Shown here: positions 1 through 7,730 of the stretch, in pieces
Layout of the letters: every line of letters starts with the position of its first letter
Numbering within the stretch: position 1 is the first letter of the stretch
Origin: Cryomorpha sp963836915
Lineage (GTDB): Bacteria > Bacteroidota > Bacteroidia > Flavobacteriales_D > Cryomorphaceae
Length of the DNA stretch: 64,000 bases
Assembly: GCA_963836915.1 (NCBI GenBank)
Contig: CAWILH010000002.1
Span: 2,604,001 to 2,668,000 of the forward strand
Direction: 5' to 3'
Translations under genes and position numbers: made by a program
The notes under the pieces: generated by a model
Database searches by the model: none
Seen by the model: only the letters and a program-made list of their open reading frames with translations
Told to the model about the DNA's origin: nothing

Positions 1-1
1 C

Positions 2-223
2 AAAGGATCTATAGACATTGTAGATCTGCTTTCGGAAGCCACCGGTTTCCTCTCGTCAAAGGGAGAAGCCCGCCGCGCATTGAAAGAAAATTCTATCTCT
101 GTAAATAAAGAAAAGGTAGCCGAAGGGCATCAAGTCTCTACCTCCGATCTGATTTCTGGGAAATATGTGCTGCTGCAAAGAGGAAAGAAAACGTACTTTT
201 TGGTGCATGTGGGAAGCTGGTAG
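2..223 (+). CDS. tyrS: Tyrosyl-tRNA synthetase, C-terminal part (S4 domain)
   Basis: The window opens inside a reading frame of 73 codons ending in TAG. It encodes the end of a class I tyrosyl-tRNA synthetase, which charges tRNA-Tyr in the cytoplasm. The visible part is the C-terminal S4-type RNA-binding domain: 'SKGEARRAL' followed by 'ISVNKEKV', and the closing segment 'LLQRGKKTYFLV' that typically ends bacterial TyrRS. The catalytic domain with HIGH and KMSKS motifs lies before the window, so the gene is partial only because of the window edge. The T9SS fragment begins four bases after the stop. The assignment rests on the characteristic S4/TyrRS ending; another S4-domain protein is less likely. 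Confidence 0.85.
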   Translation, partial: KGSIDIVDLLSEATGFLSSKGEARRALKENSISVNKEKVAEGHQVSTSDLISGKYVLLQRGKKTYFLVHVGSW

Positions 224-227
224 AAAT

Positions 228-704
228 ATGATATGCCGCAATGGCGGTGTTGATATCGGTACTTCCGGCCTCGACTCCTTGAGCTCAGTGCGCATCACCA
301 ATGCTGCATCGAGCCCCAGCCTGAATGGCTATGATATAGATGGTGCAATAGCTATCCACAATTGCGAAGACACCGATAGTGAAGGTGAAGTTGATGGAGA
401 AGGTGATGGTGTGGATGAACTACTGATATCGGCTCAAACCGGTGTATCGGAGCATGCCGCCTACCTGAACCCTGCGCAAGGACTAGATAAAGTAGTCTTT
501 ACCACGGTGGCGACGAGCCGCATTACCGAGGCCGTTTATGATATGAACGGTCGCAATGTGGCAATCTTGTTTAGCCACGAAGCCCGAGCGGGACAGGCCT
601 ACCGACTGAATTTCGACGGCACAGCACTTCCAAATGGGGTGTGTATAGTTCGACTTACGACAGGCAGCGAGGCGATCATTGAGAAGTTTATGATCGCGAG
701 ATAG
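228..704 (+). pseudogene. Remnant of a T9SS (type A) secreted protein: sorting domain without signal peptide
   Basis: A 158-codon frame from an ATG four bases after tyrS. The last ~85 residues look like a type A T9SS C-terminal sorting domain: 'YLNPAQGLDKVVF', then 'YDMNGRNV', then 'LPNGVCIVRLTTG' and a basic end 'KFMIAR'. Such domains direct outer-membrane translocation and surface attachment, but only on proteins that first cross the inner membrane with a signal peptide. None is present: the frame starts with 'MICRNGGVDIG', already inside a mature-type sequence. An Asp/Glu/Gly-rich linker (residues ~50-65) precedes the sorting domain. I read this as the 3' remnant of a larger adhesin or enzyme gene whose front was deleted up to tyrS. 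A functional small protein is possible but unlikely. Confidence 0.55.
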
Positions 705-724
705 TAGCGTTTTTATTACCCATT

Positions 725-765
725 AAATCCCCGTTCTGGTCATGCTGGATTGGGGATTTATTATT
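725..765 (+). terminator. Probable intrinsic terminator after the T9SS remnant
   Basis: AAATCCCC (725-732) and GGGGATTT (752-759) form an 8 bp perfect stem with a 19-base loop, followed by an AT-rich stretch. It lies 20 bases after the stop at 704 and could also serve the minus-strand gene that ends at 826. The loop is long and the T-run imperfect, hence moderate confidence. Confidence 0.5.
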
Positions 766-825
766 TTAAAGACTGTGATTGACTAAGCTTTTAATGCGCA
801 CCGATTTAGAAATTGCAAAATCTGC

Positions 826-1356
826 TTATCCCTTACATTTGCTTTTTAGCGCGGCATCTACCTTTTTTAGTCTTCCAAAATCGTCAACAATACGATTAGA
901 TGTGATCAGCTCGAACTCATCATTTCTGATGAGGAGTATGGCAGGTGTCTCTTTCACGGTATAATTAACGCGTTCAAGCGTCATCTGGGAAGTAATCTGG
1001 ATCATGTTGTTTTTTAGATATACAAAGTCTTGACCGGGAAAAAGCGCTTTAAACGCCAGTTCATCATCCTTGCATGTCATAACATCGGAATCCAATACCC
1101 TTACTTCAAGAACTGCGTACTCGAGAGAAATTAATTTTTCTACAAGTTCTGGCATGGCTTCTCCGCAATGACTGCATTGGTTTCTGCTTAGCATAACCAC
1201 TGCCGTACAAGGTGCAATTTCTCTTTTGGTGGCAGTGGTATCTACGATGTTCGTGGCATGGGTGATCTCCCAATTTGTTTGGGAGAAAGAAGTGAAGGGT
1301 ATAATGCTTAGGACCGCTAAAACGGCTAAAGGTCGTAAGTGCCTATGAAAAGACAT
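826..1356 (-). CDS. Secreted thioredoxin-fold protein (CSHC motif), downstream copy
   Basis: 176 residues. An N-terminal signal peptide (residues ~8-25, hydrophobic, ending 'FTSFSQ') sends the protein out of the cytoplasm. The redox motif is CSHC at residues 61-64, preceded by a 'AVVMLS' strand, and a 'KETPAILLI' segment supplies the cis-proline strand that faces the active site in thioredoxin folds. An electron-exchange or disulfide role in the periplasm is inferred; the partner is unknown. The start codon lies inside the end of the propeller gene (31-base overlap), so the two are likely translationally coupled. This copy keeps the original C-terminus ('LITSNRIVDDF...'), which the upstream duplicate has lost. 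It sits downstream of an IS insertion, so its expression may now depend on the IS or on read-through. Confidence 0.7.
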   Translation of the reverse strand: MSFHRHLRPLAVLAVLSIIPFTSFSQTNWEITHATNIVDTTATKREIAPCTAVVMLSRNQCSHCGEAMPELVEKLISLEYAVLEVRVLDSDVMTCKDDELAFKALFPGQDFVYLKNNMIQITSQMTLERVNYTVKETPAILLIRNDEFELITSNRIVDDFGRLKKVDAALKSKCKG

Positions 1357-1986
1357 AGCTCAAGTTTATTGGTGATAAGTGATTGTTTTCTCTGCTCCAC
1401 GGGGCTTAAGCTCGTGTCAGATTTACGAACTCTGGGCTCGATTCCAATCTGATATTTTTTTCCATCCTCATGAAAGAAATAGGAATCCTTTATATTTGAA
1501 AACCCAAACCATAAGCTACCATCCTCCATTTCAAATAGCTGCGTATTTACAGCGTTAAATGTTTTCACATACTGCAAACTATCTTCAAATATACGATAGA
1601 TCCTGTAGAAATCTCCTGACGAGCTGTCTAGCTCTATTCCTGGGGTGTAGGTGAGCATAAGGTGCTCGTCAGATAATTGGTCGAGCCGAATATTCATGGA
1701 TATTTCTCCATTAAAAAGTCGATTGCTTATTCGTTCAAAAATTTTATGGGAATTTCTTCCAGCATATTTATTTAGCTCTTCTTCCTCTTTTTTCTCTAAT
1801 CTCATCCAAGGCTCTGGAAGTGGTGTGCGATACTTCAACTTTCCGTCGAAGGACATGAAGTCAATAAAAGGTTGTGATAATGGGGCATAAAAAAAGCCAT
1901 CATCTCGGACTTCAAAGGGTTTGGGATAGTTGAAATGAGTTAAATACTTACTCAAGTTTCGCAGGTGAAATAATCGCATAAAAAAA

Positions 1987-2058
1987 GCAGCGATATTATT
2001 GTATAATGTACTAATTATTAGTACATTAATGTCTCCAAACAAAACAATAATATGCTGC
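1987..2058 (+). promoter_or_regulatory. Nested inverted repeats overlapping the transposase start codon
   Basis: The inner pair is AATGTACTAAT (2005-2015) and ATTAGTACATT (2017-2027), perfect with a one-base spacer. The outer pair is 1987-2002 against 2044-2058 (ACAATAATATGCTGC), complementary apart from one bulged base. The outer right arm contains the ATG at 2052. In RNA this would fold into a long stem that hides the start codon. IS10 and IS50 are known to use such structures to block translation from transcripts entering from outside; the same role here is inferred from the sequence. Confidence 0.6.
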
Positions 2059-3486
2059 GAAACAAAGATACAAATTGCATTTCGGAAATCGGAAAAGAAA
2101 TTACTTCTTCTGATACTATTCTCGAAAGATTCCTTTATTGGATCAATTTTTTTGACTTCAAACAAGTTTATAGATTATTGGACAAGGCCAAACAGAAGGG
2201 ATACAGTGCCAGCGATCTGATGAAGGTACTGGTGATGGTTCCCATTTGCCGGGAAAGACAATATCCACTCGTTCTTGGGCAGCGGCTTTGGCAAAGTCAG
2301 TGCGGCGTGCAAAGACAGTTATTATCGGCTGAAAAAAAGAGAAGACATAAACTGGGAAAGCTTTCACACGGCCTTTGTGAAAAGGTTTGTAAAGCTTGTG
2401 GCAAAAAAAGGAACAGAGAAAATAGATGGTAGCCCAAAGTGTTTGATCATTGATGACACCGTACTGCCCAAAAAAGGCAAGCTTATGGAAGGGGTCGGCA
2501 AGCTCTGGGATCACGCAGATATGCGTTACACCTTAGGCTTCAAGCTTTTGCTGCTCGGTTATTTTGACGGCAAAAGCTTCCTTCCCGTAAATTTCACACT
2601 CCATAGAGAGAAAGGCAAGAAAAAGAGCAAACCTTATGGATTGGATGTTGCCGTACTTGAAAGACAGTTCGGGGCAGGGCGCGAAAGGGTCAGTATTACA
2701 GGGAAGCGCAAGGCAGCAATGGACGGTGATAAAATCAGCTCGGCGATTGCAATGATCACTAAAGCCTGTAAATATTTAGCTGTGGATTATCTACTCATGG
2801 ATAGTTGGTTCACGTGTGAGAAGATGCTGGGATCAGCTCAAAAACTGAACGTGAAACTCGTCGGTATGATGAAGATGGCAAAGGCAAAATATGAGTACCA
2901 AGGGGGAGCGTATACTTCCAAAGAACTACTTGCCAGATTAAGTAGCACACGAAAGCGCTGCCGTAAACTGAAAGCCACTTATATAGAGGTAAAGGTAAAG
3001 TACAAAGGCCATGACATAAAGTTGTTCTTTTCCCGTTTTGGCACGCAGGCAAAGTGGCACCTTATCTTGAGCACCGATCTGACATCGGGATATTTAAAAA
3101 CCATACAGATATACCAAATACGGTGGTCGATCGAAGTGTTTTTCAAAGAGTCTAAACAGTATTTGAAACTAGGGAAATGCCAAGCAGAAGACCTTGCAGC
3201 GCAGTTTGCTGATATTACCACCACAATGACTCAATATATCCTCCTCGCATTGCAAAAGCGCTTTGGTGACTATGAGACCAAGGGAGAAGTATTTCGAGAA
3301 GCTGAAGAAAAACTTATGGAGTTTACATTGGATCAAAGGCTGTGGGGACTTTTTCAAGAACTTGTGAACTTAGTCATTGAAGTCTTCGGACTCGCAATAG
3401 AAGACATTGATAAATTCGTGGCCGAGATTATTGAAAAAAACAGCCTGAACAAAATTGCAGCATACTACGATACAAGGGCAGCATGA
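2052..3486 (+). pseudogene. IS4-family DDE transposase with a one-base frameshift
   Basis: Two overlapping frames together encode a full-length transposase of about 477 residues. The N-terminal part reads from the ATG at 2052 to about 2240. The rest, including the 'PFAGKDNIHSFLGSGFG' segment, reads one frame over, so one extra base is present near the CCC at 2241-2243. Catalytic features are intact in the second frame: first Asp in 'LIIDDTVLPKKGK', second Asp in 'YLLMDSWF', and the IS4 signature Y-x2-R-x3-E-x6-K in 'YQIRWSIEVFFKESK'. The element has neat ends and a target duplication, so it was active when it inserted. The frameshift is either later inactivation or a sequencing error; a programmed shift is not usual for this family. 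Confidence 0.85.
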
Positions 3487-4124
3487 AAAACTAATTTATG
3501 TGCGAAACTTGAGATACTTATCATCTATATCTTCCTGATAGATGATTTTCAGTTCTTTCTGTTGTAAATCGCATTTGGCCAAAGCAAGGGCATAATCAGA
3601 CTTTGTAAAGGTGGATCCTACCGCACACTCATAGCCGTAAAACCCTTTATCAGTCAACATAAATTTTCTGATTTCAACATCATATTCAAAAAAACCATCC
3701 ATTTCAATTGTTTCGGAATTTGAAAATTTCCAGATAAGAACATTACGGCCGGCAAAAATGTAGATTGAATCGTTATGATACGCAACCGTACTAACAGTAT
3801 ATCGGTTCAGTTCTTTAGTCTTGTTCATGCCCAGCACCAATAAACTAGATGAGACGAGTTGCCCACTCCGATTGAATACTTGCAGATGATGACCATCGGA
3901 ACTTCCAAAATTTCTACTATCAAGCACCCCGAATAGGTCGTTGATTTTAAATAGTTTAAAATCACGAATATTCGTAGCTGTTACGTTCGAGTCCAATACG
4001 ATCCGTTCGACATCTTTAAAGGGATATCCTTCCGGTTGCCCTGAAGCTGAGTGACTGAAAACTGCGTAAATAAAGATGATAAAAAGCTCCCGACGAATGT
4101 CGGGAGCAAAGCTGCAAATAAACA

Positions 4125-4769
4125 TCATATCGTAAAAAAATCTCGTTCGATATTTATATGTATGGTTTGACCATCTCCAGTATGCTCGTCGGGTTTTTCG
4201 AGCACAGGAGTTGCCGTCCAAATAACCGTATAAGCCCTTGTCTGAGTTTCACCTTGCACATGGACTAGGACTTGGTGCGATCCGCTGTGATTTCCATTTG
4301 CGATCTCTATAGATGCAAATCTTTCGAACTCATCATTTCTGATGAGGAGTATGGCAGGTGTCTCTTTCACGGTATAATTAACGCGTTCAAGCGTCATCTG
4401 GGAAGTAATCTGGATCATGTTGTTTTTTAGATATACAAAGTCTTGATCGGGAAAAAGCGCTTTAAACGCCAGTTCATCATCCTTGCATGTCATAACATCG
4501 GAATCCAATACCCTTACTTCAAGAACTGCGTACTCGAGAGAAATTAATTTTTCTACAAGTACTGGCATGGCTTCTCCGCAATGACTGCATTGGTTTCTGC
4601 TTAGCATAACCACTGCCGTACAAGGTGCAATTTCTCTTCTGGTGGCAGTGGTATCTACGATCTTCGTGGCATGGGTGATCTCCCAATTTGTTTGGGAGAA
4701 AGAAGTGAAGGGTATAATGCTTAGGACCGCTAAAACGGCTAAAGGTCGTAGGTGCCTATAAAAAGACAT
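4125..4769 (-). CDS. Chimeric protein: thioredoxin-fold N-terminus fused to the C-terminus of protein X
   Basis: 214 residues. Residues 1-149 are nearly identical to the thioredoxin-fold protein at 826-1356, including signal peptide, CSHC at 61-64 and the 'KETPAILLI' cis-proline strand. Residues 150-214 are the C-terminal 65 residues of protein X ('RFASIEIANG...'). The fusion lies exactly at the tandem-duplication join. It deletes the last ~27 residues of the thioredoxin fold, which would supply its final strand and helix, so stability and activity are doubtful. The frame stays open with no stop across the join and ends with the same ATGA-type overlap with the next propeller gene as gene X has. 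Both features argue that translation is still tolerated or useful. Confidence 0.75.
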   Translation of the reverse strand: MSFYRHLRPLAVLAVLSIIPFTSFSQTNWEITHATKIVDTTATRREIAPCTAVVMLSRNQCSHCGEAMPVLVEKLISLEYAVLEVRVLDSDVMTCKDDELAFKALFPDQDFVYLKNNMIQITSQMTLERVNYTVKETPAILLIRNDEFERFASIEIANGNHSGSHQVLVHVQGETQTRAYTVIWTATPVLEKPDEHTGDGQTIHINIERDFFTI

Positions 4770-5971
4770 AGTTCAAATTTATTGGCGATAAGTGATTGTT
4801 TTCTCTGCTCCACGGGGCTTAAGCTCGTGTCAGATTTACGAACTCTGGGCTCGATTCCAATCTGATATTTTTTTCCATTCTCATGAAAGAAATAGGAATC
4901 CTTTATATTTGAAAATCCAAACCATAGGCTACCATCTTCCATTTCAAATAGCTGCGTATTTACAGCGTTAAAGGTTTTCACATACTGCAAACTATCTTCA
5001 AATATACGGTAGATCCTGTAGAAATCCCCTGATGAGCTGTCTAGTTCTATTCCAGGGGTGTAGGTGAGCATGAGGTGCTCGTCAGATAATAGGTCAAGCC
5101 GGATATTCATAGATATCTCTCCTTTAAAAAGTCTATCGCCTATTCGTTCAAAAATTTTGTTGGAATTTCTTCCAGCATATTTATTTAGCTCCTCTTCTTC
5201 TTTTTTGTCTAATCTCATCCAAGGCTCTGGAAGTAGGGTGCGATACTGCAAGTTTCCGTCGAAGGACATGAAGTCAATAAAAGGTTGTGATAATGGGGCA
5301 TAAAAAAAGCCATCATCTCGGACTTCAAAGGGTTTGGGATAGTTGAAATGAGTTAAATACTTATCATCTATATCTTCCTGATAGATGATTTTCAGTTCTT
5401 TCTGTTGTAAATCGCATTTGGCCAAAGCAAGGGCATAATCAGACTTTGTAAAGGTGGATCCTACCGCACACTCATAGCCGTAAAACCCTTTATCAGTTAA
5501 CATGAAGTTTCTGATTTGAACGTCATATGCAAAAAAACTAGCCATTTCAATCGTTTCAGAATGTGAAAATTTCCAGATAAGCACATGGCGGCCGGCAAAA
5601 ATGTAGATTGAATCGTTATGATACGCAACCGTACTAACAGTATATCGGTTCAGTTCTCTCGTCTTGTTCATGCCAAGCATCAATAAACTAGATGAGACGA
5701 GTTGCCCACTCCGATTGAATACTTGCAGATGATGACCATCGGAACTTCCAAAATTTCTACTATCAAGCACCCCGAATAGGTCGTTGATTTTAAATAGTTT
5801 AAAATCACGAATATTCGTAGCTGTTACGTTCGAGTCCAATACGATCCGTTCGACATCTTTGAAAGGATATCCTTCTGGCTGCCCTAAGGCTGCAAGACTG
5901 AAAACTGTGTAAGTAAAGATAAAAAAAAGCTCCCGACGAATGTCGGGAGCGAAGCTGCAAATAAACATCAT
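4739..5971 (-). CDS. Secreted beta-propeller-like protein (intact copy)
   Basis: 410 residues from the ATG at 5971, chosen because it overlaps the stop of gene X as ATGA and leads straight into a signal peptide (hydrophobic 'FFIFTYTVFSLAALG'). An upstream in-frame start at 6064 exists but would put 31 polar residues before it. The mature part alternates short strands and turns ('FNRSGQLVSSSLL', 'DSIYIFAG', 'VLIWKF', 'GSLWFGFSN', 'HLMLTYTPGIE'), resembling the TolB-like six-bladed propeller proteins common in Bacteroidota. No catalytic residues are evident. The end overlaps the start of the thioredoxin-type gene by 31 bases. A binding or scaffolding role outside the inner membrane is inferred; the ligand is unknown. 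Confidence 0.6.
   Translation of the reverse strand: MMFICSFAPDIRRELFFIFTYTVFSLAALGQPEGYPFKDVERIVLDSNVTATNIRDFKLFKINDLFGVLDSRNFGSSDGHHLQVFNRSGQLVSSSLLMLGMNKTRELNRYTVSTVAYHNDSIYIFAGRHVLIWKFSHSETIEMASFFAYDVQIRNFMLTDKGFYGYECAVGSTFTKSDYALALAKCDLQQKELKIIYQEDIDDKYLTHFNYPKPFEVRDDGFFYAPLSQPFIDFMSFDGNLQYRTLLPEPWMRLDKKEEEELNKYAGRNSNKIFERIGDRLFKGEISMNIRLDLLSDEHLMLTYTPGIELDSSSGDFYRIYRIFEDSLQYVKTFNAVNTQLFEMEDGSLWFGFSNIKDSYFFHENGKKYQIGIEPRVRKSDTSLSPVEQRKQSLIANKFELCLFIGTYDL
5917..5950 (-). terminator. Terminator-like hairpin inside the propeller signal-peptide region
   Basis: Read on the minus strand, GCTCCCGAC and GTCGGGAGC form a perfect 9 bp stem with a 4-base loop (5929-5950), followed at once by a run of eight T. 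This is a textbook intrinsic terminator, yet it lies ~20-45 bases inside the propeller coding sequence, where the codons read 'APDIRREL'. It could attenuate transcription between gene X and the genes after it. The duplicated copy (~4090-4111) has the same stem but a shorter T-run. Confidence 0.5.
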
Positions 5972-6456
5972 ATCGTAACAAAATCTCGTTCGATATTTAT
6001 TTGAATGGTTTGACCATCTCCAGTATGCTCGTCGGGTTTTTCGAGCACCGGAGTTGCCGTCCAAATAACCGTATAAGCCCTTGTCTGAGTTTCACCTTGC
6101 ACATGGACTAGGACTTGGTGCGATCCGCTGTGATTTCCATTTGCGATCTCTATTGATGCAAATCTTTCGAGCTCATCAATCGCTGCTTCATCGTTCAGGT
6201 CTAAAAAGCCCGGCGGCGGAGCTCCCGTATTTGAGAGTCTAGGCCTCCTACATCTGGTCCATCCGGGACTATGGCATTCACCAATCCATTGCTCTTCACC
6301 ATTTATAATAGGTTTTACCCAATGGGTATAACTGTACCCGAAAAGTCCTTTATTATCTGTTGTAAGGGAGTATATTGGAACAGTCGCTGAGTGACTAATT
6401 TTGCTCACAAAAAGAGCGAATAAAAATAGGATTAGACTAATTTTAATTGTTTTCAT
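5968..6456 (-). CDS. Small secreted protein X, first gene of the operon
   Basis: 162 residues with a clear signal peptide (basic 'MKTIK', hydrophobic core, cleavage near 'SHSA'). I do not recognise a family. The middle part has two cysteines within 'GECHSPGWTRC' and a proline-rich stretch 'GAPPPGF'. The last ~65 residues look beta-rich ('VLVHVQGETQTRAYTVIW') and have been duplicated onto the chimeric gene. The gene heads a minus-strand operon: X, propeller, chimera, broken propeller, thioredoxin-fold, with overlaps of 4 or 31 bases throughout. A secreted peptide or substrate handled by the thioredoxin-fold protein is an attractive guess, given its cysteines, but nothing proves it. Confidence 0.6.
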   Translation of the reverse strand: MKTIKISLILFLFALFVSKISHSATVPIYSLTTDNKGLFGYSYTHWVKPIINGEEQWIGECHSPGWTRCRRPRLSNTGAPPPGFLDLNDEAAIDELERFASIEIANGNHSGSHQVLVHVQGETQTRAYTVIWTATPVLEKPDEHTGDGQTIQINIERDFVTI

Positions 6457-6714
6457 TTTTATAAGATTTAGATTAATAATAATTTCACTCGTCTAGAGAT
6501 GCATCTTCTTTAACGGCTTAGGCAATGTCGGCTTTATAACCGAGGGGGGGGGTTAAGAAATTGTTATCGAAATGTTATCAAATTGTTATTATTACGGCGA
6601 CCGCAGCAAGTCATGCTTAGTTGGTTAATTAGACACGTGTAATAAATTATGAAATTTCCTTTGGGATGGATGTATTCGCTTATCAGGTGCATCGACTTAT
6701 CTGTTTTTACCTCC
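6457..6714. other. Intergenic region with a nine-G run
   Basis: This stretch separates the divergent gene X (minus) and prs (plus). It holds a run of nine G at 6544-6552, about 90 bases before the start of gene X, and AT-rich DNA. I see no further gene. The G-run is long enough to slip in length and sits where the gene X promoter should be. Confidence 0.4.
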
Positions 6715-6744
6715 TTGCAAAACCACCACAATTCCATACATTTG
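6715..6744 (+). promoter_or_regulatory. Bacteroidota-type promoter of prs
   Basis: TTG at 6715-6717, a 19-base spacer, and TACATTTG at 6737-6744 match the -33/-7 promoter type known in Bacteroidota (TTG, N19-21, TAnnTTTG). It lies 22 bases before the prs ATG, giving a leader of roughly 15-20 bases. Match and spacing are both ideal, making this one of the best-supported regulatory sites in the window. Confidence 0.8.
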
Positions 6745-6766
6745 CACCCCTTTTAATCAGGCCTGA

Positions 6767-7703
6767 ATGAGTAATTCTGTAAAAATATTCGCGGGAAGCG
6801 CTTCTGATAATATCGGCAGCAATATAGCCCGCGCCTTCGGCCAGGAGTTGGGAAACATCAAGCACTCCAAGTTTAGCGACGGCGAGTTTCAGATATCCTA
6901 CGAGGAAAGCATCCGCGGCAATGACGTATTTATCATTCAGAGTACAATGCCCCCTGCCGATAATCTCATGGAGCTGCTATTGATGATAGATGCCGCCAAG
7001 CGCGCCTCGGCCAGAAAGATCATTGCAGTAATGCCCTACTTCGGCTTTGCAAGGCAAGACCGGAAGGACAAACCAAGGGTGGCCATCGGTGCCAAGCTCG
7101 TGGCCAACCTGCTCACCGCAGCCGGTGTAGACCGCGTGATGACCATCGGACCTGCATGCCGATCAAATTCAAGGGTTTTTTGAAGTGCCTGTAGATCACC
7201 TTTTTGCATCTTCTATATTCTTGCCCTATATCGAATCGCTCGATATGACCAATCTAATCATGGCAGCCCCCGATACCGGTGGTACCAAGCGTGCCAATGC
7301 CTACGCCAAATACCTGAACGTAGACCTCGCCATCTGCTATAAGCAGCGAAAAGTGGCCAACCAGATAGAGAGCATGACGGTGATCGGCGATGTGGAAGGT
7401 AAGGATGTACTGCTGGTTGATGACATAATAGACACTGCCGGCACCCTTACCAAGGCAGCCGACATGATGATGGAAAACGGCGCAAAGAGCGTAAAGGCGC
7501 TTTGCACCCATGCCGTGCTCTCCGGCCCTGCCTATGACAGGCTTGAAGCTTCCAAGATCGCCCAGCTCATCGTGACCGACACCATTCCGCTAAAGCGGGA
7601 AAGCAGCAAAATAAAGGTGCTCAGCATATCCGATCTCTTTGCAGATGTGATACATAGCGCCATTAATTATCAATCTATCAGCAAGTATTTTATCGTTTCG
7701 TAA
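6767..7703 (+). CDS. prs: Ribose-phosphate pyrophosphokinase, one-base frameshift
   Basis: The enzyme makes PRPP from ribose 5-phosphate and ATP for purine, pyrimidine, His and Trp synthesis. The first frame (6767 to ~7148) carries 'DGEFQISYEESIRG', 'LMELLLMIDAAKRASA' and 'MPYFGFARQDRKDKPR'. The second frame (~7149-7703) continues with 'DLHADQIQGFFEVPVDHL', 'APDTGGTKRA' and the PRPP-binding loop 'LLVDDIIDTAGT'. Dropping one G at 7148-7149 joins them into a normal ~312-residue protein. Each half alone lacks essential parts. PRPP synthetase is essential in most bacteria, so a sequencing or assembly error is the likelier cause than a real mutation. It is followed after 27 bases by rplY, probably in one operon. 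Confidence 0.92.
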
Positions 7704-7730
7704 TTAAACAATCCAAATAAATAATCAAAA

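Larger units (their letters stand above)
1951..3513 (+). mobile_element. IS4-family insertion sequence, complete, with target duplication
   Basis: The element is 1563 bp. Its ends are perfect 13-base inverted repeats: CTCAAGTTTCGCA at 1951-1963 and its complement at 3501-3513. It is flanked by a 7-base direct duplication ATACTTA (1944-1950 and 3514-3520). Both borders are confirmed by the uninterrupted paralogous sequence at ~5354-5364, which has ATACTTA once. The single gene inside encodes an IS4-type DDE transposase and carries a one-base frameshift. Just inside the left end is a nested inverted repeat covering the transposase start codon. Confidence 0.93.
1326..4128 (-). pseudogene. Secreted beta-propeller-like protein, downstream copy broken by an IS
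   Basis: Joining 4128-3521 to 1950-1326 restores a protein nearly identical to the intact copy at 4739-5971. The IS4-family element sits between the codons for 'DDKYL' and 'THFNYPKPF'. The 5' part now ends a few codons into the IS ('...YLKFRT' stop), giving a ~210-residue truncated product with signal peptide. The 3' part stays open in frame but has no natural start outside the IS. The start codon at 4128 is chosen by analogy with the intact copy, where an ATGA overlap couples it to the gene before. Loss of function is expected, with the intact paralogue just upstream as the likely reason it is tolerated. Confidence 0.85.
914..4324 (-). repeat. Tandem duplication, downstream copy (~1.84 kb plus an inserted IS)
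   Basis: Leaving out the IS at 1951-3513 and one copy of its target duplication, this stretch matches 4325-6170 almost base for base. The unit runs from the C-terminal third of secreted protein X, through the complete propeller gene, to codon ~149 of the thioredoxin-fold gene. The join between copies falls at a short shared string (TCGA-A/G-CTCATCA) present in both the thioredoxin gene (~911-922) and gene X (~6168-6178), which suggests that short homology seeded the duplication. Scattered substitutions between the copies show that the event is not brand new. Confidence 0.85.
4325..6170 (-). repeat. Tandem duplication, upstream (uninterrupted) copy
   Basis: This is the intact copy of the ~1.84 kb unit described for 914-4324. 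It holds the C-terminal part of gene X, the whole propeller gene and the first ~149 codons of the thioredoxin-fold gene. Most differences between copies are single substitutions, for example 'LVLGMNKTKEL' versus 'LMLGMNKTREL' in the propeller. Confidence 0.85.

Noticed and set aside
1951..2165. Longer N-terminus of the broken propeller reading out of the IS
   Set aside because: The open frame runs through the IS end by chance; the intact paralogue shows the true protein does not contain it.
7140..7190. Programmed frameshift in prs
   Set aside because: No slippery heptamer or following structure is seen, and prs is not known to use frameshifting; a base error explains it better.
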